Below are positions 35,917 through 45,693 of a DNA stretch of 64,000 nucleotides, piece by piece (the stretch's first letter is position 1; the number at the start of each line of letters is the position of its first letter). A model generated the notes under the pieces. That model worked only from the letters and a program-made list of their open reading frames with translations, was not told where the DNA came from and did no database searches. Source of the stretch: Psychrobacter sp. 28M-43 (GTDB lineage Bacteria; Pseudomonadota; Gammaproteobacteria; Pseudomonadales; Moraxellaceae); the NCBI RefSeq assembly GCF_014770435.1, contig NZ_CP061739.1, forward strand, positions 1,550,001 through 1,614,000, given 5' to 3'. The position numbers and the translations under genes are program-made.

Positions 35917-37536
35917 TTATGACTCACGCTTGTACGACTGTAGTTTATCTGACAGAGACCATGCCATGTCTGTGCGTAATAACTGAGCTTGTTCGGACTT
36001 GCCGCTGCTAAGCGACGACCATTGCGGTTTACCACGCGCTTTTTTGAGCTCACTTGGTAATTTATGTGCTGGCCATACAGTACTTGGATTATTGTCTTCA
36101 TCTAAATGGTCACTGTCGTTAGTTAACGACGTTTCAAGGCTATTTTTCTCGCCTTTATATAATAACTGAGTGGCATCTGTAGCAGCATGACCACGATGAC
36201 GAAGGGCAGTTAGCAGGTCTAATGCTCGTGTTGCTAATAGCGTCAATGTTGCAGGGTCGATATATAAGCGTTTTACCCCAGTAATCCTATCGGCAATACT
36301 GCTGGTGTTTGATAGTAACCCGCCTGCAATACCACCTATTGCGGCACCCAATCCCAGAGTCGTACCTAGGGCTGCTGCATCGATACCTAATCCTAGAAGC
36401 GCGCCAGCAGCTGCACCAGAAGTGGTGCGAATGCCGTAGCTCTTGAGAAGTTCAGGGTCAAATGGGTCTTGTTGATAGGCTTGCAGCTCAAGCGGTGTTG
36501 CTGCGACGGCATTGTCATAAAACTTATAAAGGTTAAGTAAGTTATGCTGCATCGCACGCTCACTTTGCCTAACCGCTTCTTGCATTTGTTCTAAGACAGG
36601 AAGTGGGTCGTCATCTTCATTGATCTCGCGTACAAAGGCAGCAACATTTAGTAAAAAATCAGCGATGATGATATTGGCCTCATCATACAGCTGAGCCCAG
36701 TCTTCCGTTCGACGTTGCATCAGCTGCTCAAGCATCTCAGAGTGGGTGAGCATGGTGGCTAGGTTTTTCCATAGGCGCATCTCATCCTCAAACTCAAACG
36801 CGACCGAATCGAAACGCGTTGAAATATGCAGATTGCGTCTTGCCAGCATCGTCTGCCAGTCGTCGATATTGGCATTCTGGCTGTCGGTAAAATTAAAAAC
36901 AGGCATCACGGGGATAGCAGCCCAAGACAAAATCGCTAGCTCATCTTTGTATTTACCCAATACAGGCTCACGAGCATCTACTACGTAGATGGCCATATCA
37001 CTTGTCAGCAGCTGACGAATTACTTTGGCTTCTTGACTATAATCATAGGGCAAGTCATAACTGTCTGAACCTTGAGCGACATCCGCCGCCAAAAACTGTT
37101 GCAGACGTTCAATACCATCACGGCGACTGGCGGTGTTGTCCTCTAGCCAGTCCATAAGCCCTGAGGCGTCTTCCAGACCAGGCGTATCGTATAGTGCTAC
37201 CAGCACCTCACCAGTTCGGCTATCTGTCAATTGAGCCTGCTCGACATGCCGTGTGGTCGCAGCTTCGTTTTTGACTTCACCAAAATATACGTCACGCAGT
37301 AATGTGCGCAGTATAGAGGTTTTGCCCGTATTGGTATGACCGACAACGGCTAATTTAAGCGGTTCACCACTGGCGATGGTTTTCTTTGTTATCTTTGCCG
37401 TTGGTGCTGATGGCTCAGTTGATAAAGGTTGAGAGTCTTGATTTGGAGAATCAGGAGTGGCCTCATAAGCCTTGTCTGCAAAGAGACCAGCAGATTTATT
37501 GTTCTCGTGATTATTTTTTTTATTATCATTATTCAT
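35917..37536 (-). CDS. DUF3482-type GTPase
   Basis: The 539-residue protein has a disordered Asn/Lys-rich N-terminus and then a Era-like GTPase domain. Its P-loop is VVGHTNTGKTS (residues 65-74), switch II is YDTPGLEDASG, and NFTDSQ stands where NKxD would be. After a helical part comes a glycine/alanine-rich hydrophobic stretch (GAAAGALLGLG, then GTTLGLGAAIGGIAGGLL), probably membrane-inserting. This is the architecture of the DUF3482 family, usually found beside a DUF2868 membrane protein, which is also present here two genes upstream. The two are thought to act together at the membrane; the task is unknown. It converges on the ArsA-like gene with 25 bases between stops. Confidence 0.88.
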   Translation of the reverse strand: MNNDNKKNNHENNKSAGLFADKAYEATPDSPNQDSQPLSTEPSAPTAKITKKTIASGEPLKLAVVGHTNTGKTSILRTLLRDVYFGEVKNEAATTRHVEQAQLTDSRTGEVLVALYDTPGLEDASGLMDWLEDNTASRRDGIERLQQFLAADVAQGSDSYDLPYDYSQEAKVIRQLLTSDMAIYVVDAREPVLGKYKDELAILSWAAIPVMPVFNFTDSQNANIDDWQTMLARRNLHISTRFDSVAFEFEDEMRLWKNLATMLTHSEMLEQLMQRRTEDWAQLYDEANIIIADFLLNVAAFVREINEDDDPLPVLEQMQEAVRQSERAMQHNLLNLYKFYDNAVAATPLELQAYQQDPFDPELLKSYGIRTTSGAAAGALLGLGIDAAALGTTLGLGAAIGGIAGGLLSNTSSIADRITGVKRLYIDPATLTLLATRALDLLTALRHRGHAATDATQLLYKGEKNSLETSLTNDSDHLDEDNNPSTVWPAHKLPSELKKARGKPQWSSLSSGKSEQAQLLRTDMAWSLSDKLQSYKRES

Positions 37537-37670
37537 AATAGCGTCTTATATTTATTTATGGCAGAAACACATAGTAGCCATTTATTGTAAAACAAATCTG
37601 ATTGGGTATCGATTATGAATGCGTATTGTCCATATCATAAATCGTAATCTATGCATTTATAATCATGCTC

Positions 37671-37774
37671 TAGTCGGTTCAATATACTTTGAATACAAGG
37701 AAGACGAGTGAAAGCACTACAAGTAGTAGTCTAAGCGAGACTGACACCGTATCCAATTTATAGAGAATTGACTA
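37671..37774. repeat. 104-bp element with imperfect terminal inverted repeats
   Basis: The left end (37671-37696, TAGTCGGTTCAATATA...) and the reverse complement of the right end (37749-37774, TAGTCAATTCTCTATA...) agree at 19 of 26 positions. The inside has no gene. From memory, similar sequences ending in this way recur between genes in Psychrobacter chromosomes, which would make it a dispersed repeat; this needs a search. It ends two bases before the stop codon of the hydroxylase gene. Confidence 0.6.
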
Positions 37775-37776
37775 TC

Positions 37777-38748
37777 TTAGACAGCACTTGGTGGACGCAG
37801 CAGTACCTTGATCTTTTTCTTTAACCCTTTGGCACGAAAGAACCGCTGCCACATACGGTAAAAAACCCCAAGTATTAGACTGACGATATTGTCATGGCTG
37901 GTTTCTCCAACGGCACCGTATTGGACGGGGTTATTGACGGTATCTTCTTCTACATAAGTGCCAAACCAGCGATCAAAAATAATGAGAACGCCGCCGTAAT
38001 TTTGATCAATATATTCGTTATTGGTGCCATGATGGGCACGGTGATTGGATGGGGTATCAAAAACATACTCCACCCATTTTGGAAATTTCCCCACGGTTTC
38101 GGTATGGATAAAGAACTGATAAATCAAATCTAACGCATAAAAGAAGAATACCCAGACAGGATGTACGCCCAACATCATCAGCGGGACAAAGAATAACCAC
38201 CAACCCGTCACTGAGTACAGTAGGCTTTGGCGCATGGCGGTGGACAGGTTCATATGGTCATCTGAATGGTGCACGACATGCGCTGACCAAAACCAATTCA
38301 TACGGTGTGACGCGCGATGGAACCAGTAGTAGCTAAATTCAACCGCGACGAATATAGGTATGGCGGTGAGCCATGTCACCTCAATAGTAAATAAGCGATA
38401 TTGATATAACCATAAGCAGATAGGTATGACGATAAGCGCTTGGGCAATCAATTCAAACCCTAGATAAGAGCCGCCCAAACTAAAATTGGTCATCGCACGG
38501 CGCCAGCTAAAGTTTTTACCATTGCCACGCTTGGACTGATACAGCCATTCTGCTAAAAATAACAAGAAAAATGGACCGCCAGCCAGCGGTAGTAGCCACT
38601 CTTGCCAATACGCAGGTAGAATGCTCTCTAGCATTGGCTGCCATGACTCTGGCGCAGCCGTTAAGATACTTTGGTTTAACGCCTCTCGGTAACCATCCAA
38701 TAGTTGACCATACTGACCTAGGGTCATGAGGGAATTGTCTGCTGCCAT
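37777..38748 (-). CDS. Fatty-acid hydroxylase / sterol-desaturase superfamily membrane protein
   Basis: This integral-membrane di-iron oxygenase of 323 residues has His boxes HRASH, VVHHSDDHMN and NHRAHHGTN, plus additional conserved HTE. Four or more hydrophobic segments surround them. Family members hydroxylate or desaturate lipids. The C-terminus is basic (RFFRAKGLKKKIKVLLRP). GGAG precedes the ATG. It lies between the DUF2868 and DUF3482 genes on the same strand, suggesting that these three work on the same membrane. The substrate is unknown. Confidence 0.9.
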   Translation of the reverse strand: MAADNSLMTLGQYGQLLDGYREALNQSILTAAPESWQPMLESILPAYWQEWLLPLAGGPFFLLFLAEWLYQSKRGNGKNFSWRRAMTNFSLGGSYLGFELIAQALIVIPICLWLYQYRLFTIEVTWLTAIPIFVAVEFSYYWFHRASHRMNWFWSAHVVHHSDDHMNLSTAMRQSLLYSVTGWWLFFVPLMMLGVHPVWVFFFYALDLIYQFFIHTETVGKFPKWVEYVFDTPSNHRAHHGTNNEYIDQNYGGVLIIFDRWFGTYVEEDTVNNPVQYGAVGETSHDNIVSLILGVFYRMWQRFFRAKGLKKKIKVLLRPPSAV

Positions 38749-38948
38749 CTTGGGCTCCTAGCCACTATAAAACATCCTTGTCGTCTTGATATGACGTCAC
38801 AGCTATTAAAACGTATCTTAACAACTGTTATATCAATAAGTCTTTAGACCTGCTTAAGGTGATAGACCTATAATATTTATTTATTGTATATCATGCGAGT
38901 CATAATGATAAGTTCATACTTGAGTAACAGGTTAAAAATTAGAATGTA

Positions 38949-40349
38949 TTAAGCATCTATATCAACCAAGCCAATTTTTCGTGCAGAGAGCGCTGTTTGC
39001 CACTGCTGATAGCGAACTGCTTGTTTGTCTAATAGCTCATCATCGGTACGTGCATCAGTCAAGCCTGTAGAAACGCTGTTATCACCCAGCAGTTGTACGA
39101 TAAGCCCATCTTTGGCGTGAGCAGCGATTTGATCGAGCTTACGTAGCGTACCGCGGTCAGGTAGCGCTTTGCTATGAATGCCAAGCAAGACCTGTACAGG
39201 ATGCGCATCTAAATAGTTTTTGAGTCGTGCCATATCATCACGGTCATCGACGATACCAAAATTCTCAATCTCGCTTAATTTTTCAAGACTATGGCTGCTG
39301 CCATCAAGCCCTGACTGCCACCATTTGTCCTGATCTGCAGGGTATTCAAGTAGAGCAACTAACTTCTTGCCCGCACTGACCGTCGCTTTTGGAGCGATAG
39401 GGGCTGGTGCCTCAGTAAAGTCATCAGCATCCACCACGTGCCGCTGCCAAAAGTTTAGGATTTTTTGATAATAGGGCTGTTTGATATCCAAACGCATTTT
39501 TTTGCGGCGGAACATCAATGCACAGAACGCCCATGCTATCGCTCGCGGTACAATCCCGTACATAAGCAAGCTACCAACCAACAATCCTGCCCACTGCCGT
39601 GCAACAGACAACGGCATGGCTTCGGTGACAAGCCTGCTCTGTGCGATCGCTGTACTGTCTGGCACACCAAACCCCACCATACTCGGTAACCAACCTAATA
39701 CCTGAGTCAAGCTCACTAGCGCCTGATCAGAGAGTAGGGTTGACTCCCAGCTAAAGCTATACTGACGTACAACCAACAAGAATATAATCGCAAGCAGCAT
39801 ACCGGTCAATGTCGCGAGCCACAACTGATGGCTAAACCGCCCCAAATACCAACGCATGCCGCTATGCTGCAACTGGCGCTCATACAGATCGACGGCCGCC
39901 TTGGTCACATCGTCCTTACCGCGTATGAGATAACTCGGACTGACAAAGCTCGCAAACCAACTGGGCGATTGCTGATCTCGATTGATAAGGGTCATGACGA
40001 GCCACCCACCAAGCATAATGGTATGAAAACCAAGTAGGCAGACCAACACATAAAAGAAATTCACAACATTAGACTGCAATAGCGTGAACAGTCCCAAAAA
40101 TCCGGAGATACACCACACCACGCTCATAACAATCATAATGCCCTTTATACGGCCGTCAATCTTACCCAGTACACGCGCAAGCGCCCCGTTGCTGTCTATA
40201 CGTGACGCTCGTCGATGCAGCTTTTGGATAGGCGTACCGTCCTCGCCCTGTAGCTTTTCCGTGATTAATAACGGGTCAGTGGCGAAGACGTGCTGATCGG
40301 TCTCTAAGGCACGTACCAGCTCGGTCAGTTGATCTTGGGGTGATAGCAT
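38949..40349 (-). CDS. DUF2868 family inner-membrane protein
   Basis: The 466-residue protein has two hydrophobic pairs in its first half (GIMIVMSVVWCISGFLGLF, FFYVLVCLLGFHTIML) and further segments around residues 190-290 (LATLTGMLLAIIFLLVV, GLLVGSLLMYGIVPRAIAW). A cytoplasmic C-terminal part holds VSAGKKLVALLEYPAD. I recognise the DUF2868 pattern, which is paired with DUF3482 GTPases in many proteobacteria. I chose the ATG at 40349 (MLSPQDQLTELVRALE); the frame is open 15 codons further up. The hydroxylase gene follows after 200 bases. Confidence 0.8.
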   Translation of the reverse strand: MLSPQDQLTELVRALETDQHVFATDPLLITEKLQGEDGTPIQKLHRRASRIDSNGALARVLGKIDGRIKGIMIVMSVVWCISGFLGLFTLLQSNVVNFFYVLVCLLGFHTIMLGGWLVMTLINRDQQSPSWFASFVSPSYLIRGKDDVTKAAVDLYERQLQHSGMRWYLGRFSHQLWLATLTGMLLAIIFLLVVRQYSFSWESTLLSDQALVSLTQVLGWLPSMVGFGVPDSTAIAQSRLVTEAMPLSVARQWAGLLVGSLLMYGIVPRAIAWAFCALMFRRKKMRLDIKQPYYQKILNFWQRHVVDADDFTEAPAPIAPKATVSAGKKLVALLEYPADQDKWWQSGLDGSSHSLEKLSEIENFGIVDDRDDMARLKNYLDAHPVQVLLGIHSKALPDRGTLRKLDQIAAHAKDGLIVQLLGDNSVSTGLTDARTDDELLDKQAVRYQQWQTALSARKIGLVDIDA

Positions 40350-40568
40350 AATGCGATAATATCCGTATGAAGGCGTCAATATAATAAATAGCAATCTAAA
40401 AACAGTCGCTTTAATCGTTATAGATTATTGTAGCGTATATAGAATGAGGATGACTTGTATTATTTTTATCATAGTAAACGCTTATAAAGTCAGCCAAAAT
40501 GAATAAATGAGACCCAATCGTGTCAAAAAACGTATCAAAGAAACCTATCAAAAAAAGGAAAATGCCAT

Positions 40569-41360
40569 ATGAATAACGAAATGAATAATAAAACCTATCT
40601 TATCATCGGTGGAACAGGCGGCATTGGTCAAGCCATGGTACAGCAGCTAATACAAAAAACGACTACTAATCAAACGGACAGTCAATCTAATCAAAGCCAT
40701 CGCACACAAGTATTTGCTACTTATCATCGAAATAAGCCGAATATTGAAACGGAAAACCTGCACTGGCTGCCAATGAATGTCAGTGATGAGGACAGCATTA
40801 AAAAAGCTGCCGATACCATCAAACAGACGGTCGGTCATGTGGATTGGGTAATCAACTGCGTGGGGTTACTACATACAGAGACAGCGCAGCCAGAAAAGGC
40901 CTTGCGACAGATGGAGACGGAGTTCTTTTTGCAAAACATGCAAATCAATGCCCTAGCCAGTTTGCTGATAGCCAAACATATCAAACCGTTGCTCGCCAAG
41001 GCTAATCGCAGCGCCAATCATCCTGCTATTTTTGCGACCGTATCAGCCCGCGTCGGTAGCATCACTGACAATCAGCTAGGCGGCTGGTATAGCTATAGAA
41101 TGAGCAAGGCGGCGTTAAACATGGGGATGAAAAACCTGAGTATCGAATGGGGCAGATCACTTAAAGATGTGTGCGTGGTCGTTATGCAACCAGGCACTGT
41201 GAATACTCAGCTGTCTGCACCGTTTCAAGGTAACGTCGCTGAAGGACATTTGTTCTCGCCAGCGTACAGCGCGGAATGCTTATTAGAAGTGCTCTCAGGT
41301 ATGACTGCAGCTCAATCAGGCAGTTTTGTCGATTGGGCTGGAGAGTCGATACCTTGGTAG
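40569..41360 (+). CDS. Short-chain dehydrogenase/reductase
   Basis: This 263-residue NAD(P)-dependent oxidoreductase has the Rossmann motif GGTGGIG near the N-terminus, WVINCVGLLH in place of the NNAG motif, the catalytic Ser in ATVSARVGSI and YSYRMSK with the catalytic Tyr and Lys. The branch resembles the C-factor (CsgA)-like proteins. AAGGA lies upstream of the ATG. It is convergent with prpD and has no evident pathway partner. The substrate is unknown. Confidence 0.88.
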   Translation: MNNEMNNKTYLIIGGTGGIGQAMVQQLIQKTTTNQTDSQSNQSHRTQVFATYHRNKPNIETENLHWLPMNVSDEDSIKKAADTIKQTVGHVDWVINCVGLLHTETAQPEKALRQMETEFFLQNMQINALASLLIAKHIKPLLAKANRSANHPAIFATVSARVGSITDNQLGGWYSYRMSKAALNMGMKNLSIEWGRSLKDVCVVVMQPGTVNTQLSAPFQGNVAEGHLFSPAYSAECLLEVLSGMTAAQSGSFVDWAGESIPW

Positions 41361-41397
41361 TAAATAAGTAATGCCATGATAACGTCAAAATACTAGA

Positions 41398-42966
41398 CTA
41401 GTGAGCCATAAACAATGCCATAAACTCATTCACAGGTGTTTGCTCCAGTCTTTCTTGATCGTCGCATAGCTCAACGATCTGCTGACAGCGACTTTCGATA
41501 AATCGAGTGGCCAGACTGGCGCGGAACTTTGCTTCCAGTACAGGGATGCCCTCAGCTCGCCGGCGTTTGTGGCCAATAGGATACTCTATAGCCACTTTTT
41601 CTGTACTGCTACAATCTATAAAAAATACTTGAATGGCGTTGGCAATAGAGCGTTTACTGGGGTCATGATAGTCTTTTGAATACTGCGCGTTTTCCTCTAC
41701 GACCATTTTTCTACGTAGCTCATCGATTGATAAATGCTGTTCGTGATAGTCATCCTCGTAGTTCTCTGCCATCAGATCACCTGTCAACAACGGCACAGCG
41801 ACCATATACTGTAAGCAATGATCTCTATCTGCTGGATTGGCAAGCGCACCTTCTTTTGAGATAATTCGAATCGCTGAGTCATGGGTGGTCAGGACGATTT
41901 TGTCGATATCGTCAATTCTGTCTTTGATATGCGGGTGCAGAATAACCGCCGCTTCACAAGCAGTTTGCGCATGAAACTCAGCAGGAAAACTTATTTTAAA
42001 TAAGATATTTTCCATCACGTAACTACCAAAATCTCGCTGGAATTTAAAGCGACGATCGTCTTCAGGCTTTGTCGCTAGATCCTTATTGGTATGGCTAAAT
42101 AGCACATCATAGAATCCCCACTGCGGTGCGGTTAATGCGCCAGGAATACCCATTTCACCACGTGCCGTTATATCTACCAGACGTACCGCACGACTGGTTG
42201 CATCACCTGCTGCCCATGATTTTCGGCTGCCAGCATTGGGTGCATGCCGATAGGTGCGCAGTGCTTGACCATCGACGATGGCTTGTGAAATCGCTGCCAT
42301 GATGCGCTCACGGGACAGCTGATATAGCTTGGCGACGACGGCTGTTGATGCCAACTTGACCAAAAATACATGATCGAGCCCCACACGGTTAAATGAGTTT
42401 TCGAGTGCCAGTACGCCTTGAATTTCATGCGCCATGATCATGGCTTCAAGCACTGCTCTCATGGTTAATGGTGCTTGTCCTTGGCTGATATTTTTTTGAC
42501 TAATATAGTCGGCGACTGCCAAGATACTACCCAGATTATCAGAAGGATGGCCCCATTCAGCAGCAAGCCACGTATCGTTATAGTCAAGCCAGCGCACCAT
42601 GCAGCCAATATCAAAAGCGGCCTTGATGGGGTCTAGTCTATAGGAGGTGCCAGGGACGCGAGCGCCATGCGGCGTTATTTGATCGGGGCAATCAGGCCCC
42701 AAGTGCTTGGTGCACTCAGGGAAGCGCAGCGCCAATAGACCGCAGCCAAGCGTGTCCATTAGACAGTGGCGCGCGGTATTCCACGCATCAGTAGGGTTTG
42801 GGGATTGCTCGTCTATTGAATAGTTGAGAACGTAATCGGCGATTTTTTGAATTTCATTGTCATATTCTGGACGGACATTACTCTCTACCGTCGCATCGTT
42901 TGTATTTGAATTGGCTATATCTACATTGGCTGTATTTGAACGGTTATCTAAGTGATTATTTGACAT
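41398..42966 (-). CDS. prpD: 2-Methylcitrate dehydratase PrpD
   Basis: PrpD removes water from 2-methylcitrate in propionate oxidation. The 522-residue protein shows the MmgE/PrpD family sequence: [106 protein letters not shown] and [16 protein letters not shown] precedes the ATG. The cluster also has acnD and prpF, the alternative route for the same step, so the two systems coexist. A 14-bp inverted repeat lies upstream. Confidence 0.93.
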   Translation of the reverse strand: MSNNHLDNRSNTANVDIANSNTNDATVESNVRPEYDNEIQKIADYVLNYSIDEQSPNPTDAWNTARHCLMDTLGCGLLALRFPECTKHLGPDCPDQITPHGARVPGTSYRLDPIKAAFDIGCMVRWLDYNDTWLAAEWGHPSDNLGSILAVADYISQKNISQGQAPLTMRAVLEAMIMAHEIQGVLALENSFNRVGLDHVFLVKLASTAVVAKLYQLSRERIMAAISQAIVDGQALRTYRHAPNAGSRKSWAAGDATSRAVRLVDITARGEMGIPGALTAPQWGFYDVLFSHTNKDLATKPEDDRRFKFQRDFGSYVMENILFKISFPAEFHAQTACEAAVILHPHIKDRIDDIDKIVLTTHDSAIRIISKEGALANPADRDHCLQYMVAVPLLTGDLMAENYEDDYHEQHLSIDELRRKMVVEENAQYSKDYHDPSKRSIANAIQVFFIDCSSTEKVAIEYPIGHKRRRAEGIPVLEAKFRASLATRFIESRCQQIVELCDDQERLEQTPVNEFMALFMAH

Positions 42967-42982
42967 GGTTAGTTCCTCATCC

Positions 42983-43057
42983 TGAGTGTGCTACTTCCTT
43001 GACTGATTATCTCAGCCATCCTTTTAAAGGAATCATTATTTAAAAGTAGCACACTCA
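42983..43057. promoter_or_regulatory. 14-bp inverted repeat upstream of prpD
   Basis: TGAGTGTGCTACTT (42983-42996) and AAGTAGCACACTCA (43044-43057) are perfect inverted repeats 47 bases apart. Smaller near-palindromes lie between them (CCTTTTAAAGG; GACTGATTATCTCAGCC). It lies just upstream of the prpD ribosome-binding site, so it could be a two-site operator, a leader structure or a tiny repeat element. Confidence 0.6.
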
Positions 43058-43109
43058 ATATGGAACAACCAATTTGAATTATGTTAAGAATTAAGACGTT
43101 AGCAACGGT

Positions 43110-43736
43110 CTAAATCATTAAGTACAACAGACCTAAAACAAACAAAGCGGCCATGATAAACAGCAGGAAACTTAAAACTTTGGTCGTGGTTGACGCAGTG
43201 TCTGTGCTCTCTTTTTTGATTTTATTTTTCTTAGCAACGTATAGCACCATTTTTACATGCTCGATATTGTCCTCGAGATAATGCTCGCCTTCAGGTACAA
43301 AACCTAACGACTCATAAAAACTAAGTAAGTAAACCTGTGCCGAGATGATAATCGGGCGCTTTTTACCGTACTTTTTGCGGCACTGTGCAATAGCCTGATT
43401 CATCATTTGCCGTGCTAGACCATCACCTCTATGCTCTGATAGCACAAGCACTCTACCGATAGCAGGCATCGCAGTGTGGTTGGTCTTAATCGCAGGATCA
43501 GCTACTGATAGGTTGGATTTTAGCTTATTAAACTCAGGTGGAATGATACGGCAATAGCCCACCAATGCTGCATTTTGATGAGCGATTAGGTGCAAGCAAT
43601 CAAAATCCACTTCATCCATATCTTGATAGGCACAGTTTTGTTCGACGACAAACACTTGCGAGCGCGCCTTTAAAATATGGTACAAATCAACTGAGGTCAG
43701 CTCGTCAAAGGTTTTTAAAGAAAATTCACAAGTCAT
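43110..43736 (-). CDS. ElaA-like GNAT acetyltransferase with a C-terminal membrane anchor
   Basis: Residues 1-165 follow the ElaA-type GNAT fold: LKARSQVFVVEQNCAYQDMDEVDFDCLHL, GYCRIIPP, then the acetyl-CoA loop IGRVLVLSEHRGDGLARQMM, and YESLGFVPEGEHYLEDNIEHVKM. After a Lys-rich linker, a single hydrophobic segment (VLSFLLFIMAALFVLGLLYLMI) ends the protein. E. coli ElaA stops before this tail (about 153 residues); here the total is 208. A tail-anchored acetyltransferase is unusual. It lies downstream of the ABC exporter gene on the same strand. Confidence 0.87.
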   Translation of the reverse strand: MTCEFSLKTFDELTSVDLYHILKARSQVFVVEQNCAYQDMDEVDFDCLHLIAHQNAALVGYCRIIPPEFNKLKSNLSVADPAIKTNHTAMPAIGRVLVLSEHRGDGLARQMMNQAIAQCRKKYGKKRPIIISAQVYLLSFYESLGFVPEGEHYLEDNIEHVKMVLYVAKKNKIKKESTDTASTTTKVLSFLLFIMAALFVLGLLYLMI

Positions 43737-43807
43737 AGTGGGCTAGCTTCTGGCAATAGGCAGTAAAAGATTGGCATTATAACGATTTAGGCAGGCATTA
43801 ACCATTC

Positions 43808-45661
43808 CTAACCGTTTAGGGTCTGGCTGATTTTATCTAAGTTTAGGCTATCAGACATAGCGCTAAAGATTTCAAAGTATTTGCCGCGTTGGGCATAAAG
43901 TACCTCATGTGTACCTGTCTCAACCACTTCGCCATTTTCTATCACCACGAGATCGTCGGCATCGATAATTTGGGCGATATTGTGCGAGACCATAATGACG
44001 GTACGGTCTTTTTTGATCAGATCTAGGCTTTTTTTGACCTGTTGACTGGCTATAGCATCTAGACTGGCTGTCGGCTCGTCCAAAAACACAATAGGTGGGT
44101 CTTTTAAAAACATCCTTGCCAGCGCAATCCGCTGCTGCTGACCGCCTGATAATGACTTAGTAGTGCTCTCATAGCCATCAGCCAGCCCTATGATCTGCTC
44201 GTGGATAGAGGCTTTTTTTGCAGCCACGATGATGTCATCTTCGCTAGCATTCATATCGCCATAACGGATGTTTTCACTGATCGTACCCGAAAAAATATGA
44301 TTACTCTGTAGTACTAGGCCGATGCGCTGACGCAACTCGTGGGTGTCACAGTCAGCCAAATTATGCCCATCTAGGCAAATCGTGCCAGCGTCTGGCGCAT
44401 AGAACTTGACTAATAGATTGATAATTGTGCTCTTGCCTGCGCCAGAAAGGCCAACCAACGCGGTGATGCGATTGGGCTTGATAGTAAAGCTGACGTTTTT
44501 TAGCGCTTGCGTGCCATTAGGATAGGTAAAATCAACGTTTTTAAGCTCGATATGACCTTTGAGGTTTTCGCTACTGATGCCATCGATGTTTTCGACTTGT
44601 TTATCGTCTTCTAAAATATCAAAAAAACCTTCGGCATAGGTCAATGCATTATTTATCTGGTCGTAGATGCGGTGTAATTGACGGATAGGGGCGGCGACGT
44701 TCTGAAACAGCATGACATGAAATAAAATCATGCCAATGGTCATCTCGCCTTGTAGCACGAAATAAGCGGTGAGAAGGATGATAACCACCACACCAATCTG
44801 CTCGATAAAGGTTTTGATGGCATCATAAACAAAACCAATACTGCGAATGCGTAGCTGATTGTCGGTCATTTCCTTTTGAATGGCTAAGTGCTTTTCAGCT
44901 TCAATAGACTCTCGGACAAAGGATTTCACTACACTAATCGAATTAATCAAAGAGATTACCAAACCGCTTTTGGCTTCTCGAAACCCGCGCATCTGCCGAC
45001 GAAAACCTTGCAGACGGCGTGCTTGCTTTTGACTGATAAAAAAGTAAATGGGTATGATAATAAGACCGACCATGCCAACCCAAAAATTGGTCGAAAACAT
45101 GATGATAAGTGCCACAATTGCATTGGCAAATAGCGGTAGCATATCGATAAAGAAGTTTTGCACCAGGCTGGTAAGACTGCTGACACCGTAATCGATACGG
45201 GTTTGCAATTTACCACTGTCATTTTCACTACTGGTATAAAACGCCATGCGATAGGTAAGGATGCGCTCAATGATTTTTTGAGACAAGTCGCGCGACAAGT
45301 TGATACGAATCTTTTCACCAAAAAAACGCTGACCAAAAGAGATAAATATCGACAGGACCTCTTTAGTTAGCAAGACCACGCTAATAATACCTAACATACG
45401 CAGACCTGCTTGCCATGGCTCGGCAAGCGTAGCAATTTCGGTCAAGGTATCGACGGTATAACGTAGTACAAATGCATTGACCTGTGCGGTAAAGGAGCCT
45501 AAGGCCGTCAGCGCCAAGGTAGCGATAATAAGCAAGCGATAAGGTTTAGCAAATACCGCCAGTTTTTTTAGAATATCCCACAGCAGCGCCCGCCGCTCTT
45601 TTTTTTCGACTGGAGGCTTTTTATCTAACTGTACGCGGCGGGATTGGGGAGATGTTGACAT
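43808..45661 (-). CDS. ABC exporter, fused permease and ATPase
   Basis: This half-size ABC exporter has 617 residues. The N-terminal membrane domain has six hydrophobic segments (residues about 30-330). The ATPase domain has Walker A GLSGAGKST, Q-loop LVLQSNHIF, signature LSGGQQQR, Walker B IVFLDEPTAS and H-loop IMVSHNIAQI. It belongs to the MsbA/multidrug-like group; the substrate cannot be read from sequence. The start has a weak ribosome-binding site. It stands 32 bases after the HEPN-like gene, inside the prp region. Confidence 0.9.
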   Translation of the reverse strand: MSTSPQSRRVQLDKKPPVEKKERRALLWDILKKLAVFAKPYRLLIIATLALTALGSFTAQVNAFVLRYTVDTLTEIATLAEPWQAGLRMLGIISVVLLTKEVLSIFISFGQRFFGEKIRINLSRDLSQKIIERILTYRMAFYTSSENDSGKLQTRIDYGVSSLTSLVQNFFIDMLPLFANAIVALIIMFSTNFWVGMVGLIIIPIYFFISQKQARRLQGFRRQMRGFREAKSGLVISLINSISVVKSFVRESIEAEKHLAIQKEMTDNQLRIRSIGFVYDAIKTFIEQIGVVVIILLTAYFVLQGEMTIGMILFHVMLFQNVAAPIRQLHRIYDQINNALTYAEGFFDILEDDKQVENIDGISSENLKGHIELKNVDFTYPNGTQALKNVSFTIKPNRITALVGLSGAGKSTIINLLVKFYAPDAGTICLDGHNLADCDTHELRQRIGLVLQSNHIFSGTISENIRYGDMNASEDDIIVAAKKASIHEQIIGLADGYESTTKSLSGGQQQRIALARMFLKDPPIVFLDEPTASLDAIASQQVKKSLDLIKKDRTVIMVSHNIAQIIDADDLVVIENGEVVETGTHEVLYAQRGKYFEIFSAMSDSLNLDKISQTLNG

Positions 45662-45693
45662 ATGTAAGTTTTATAATTTTATTTCAAGTTTTT

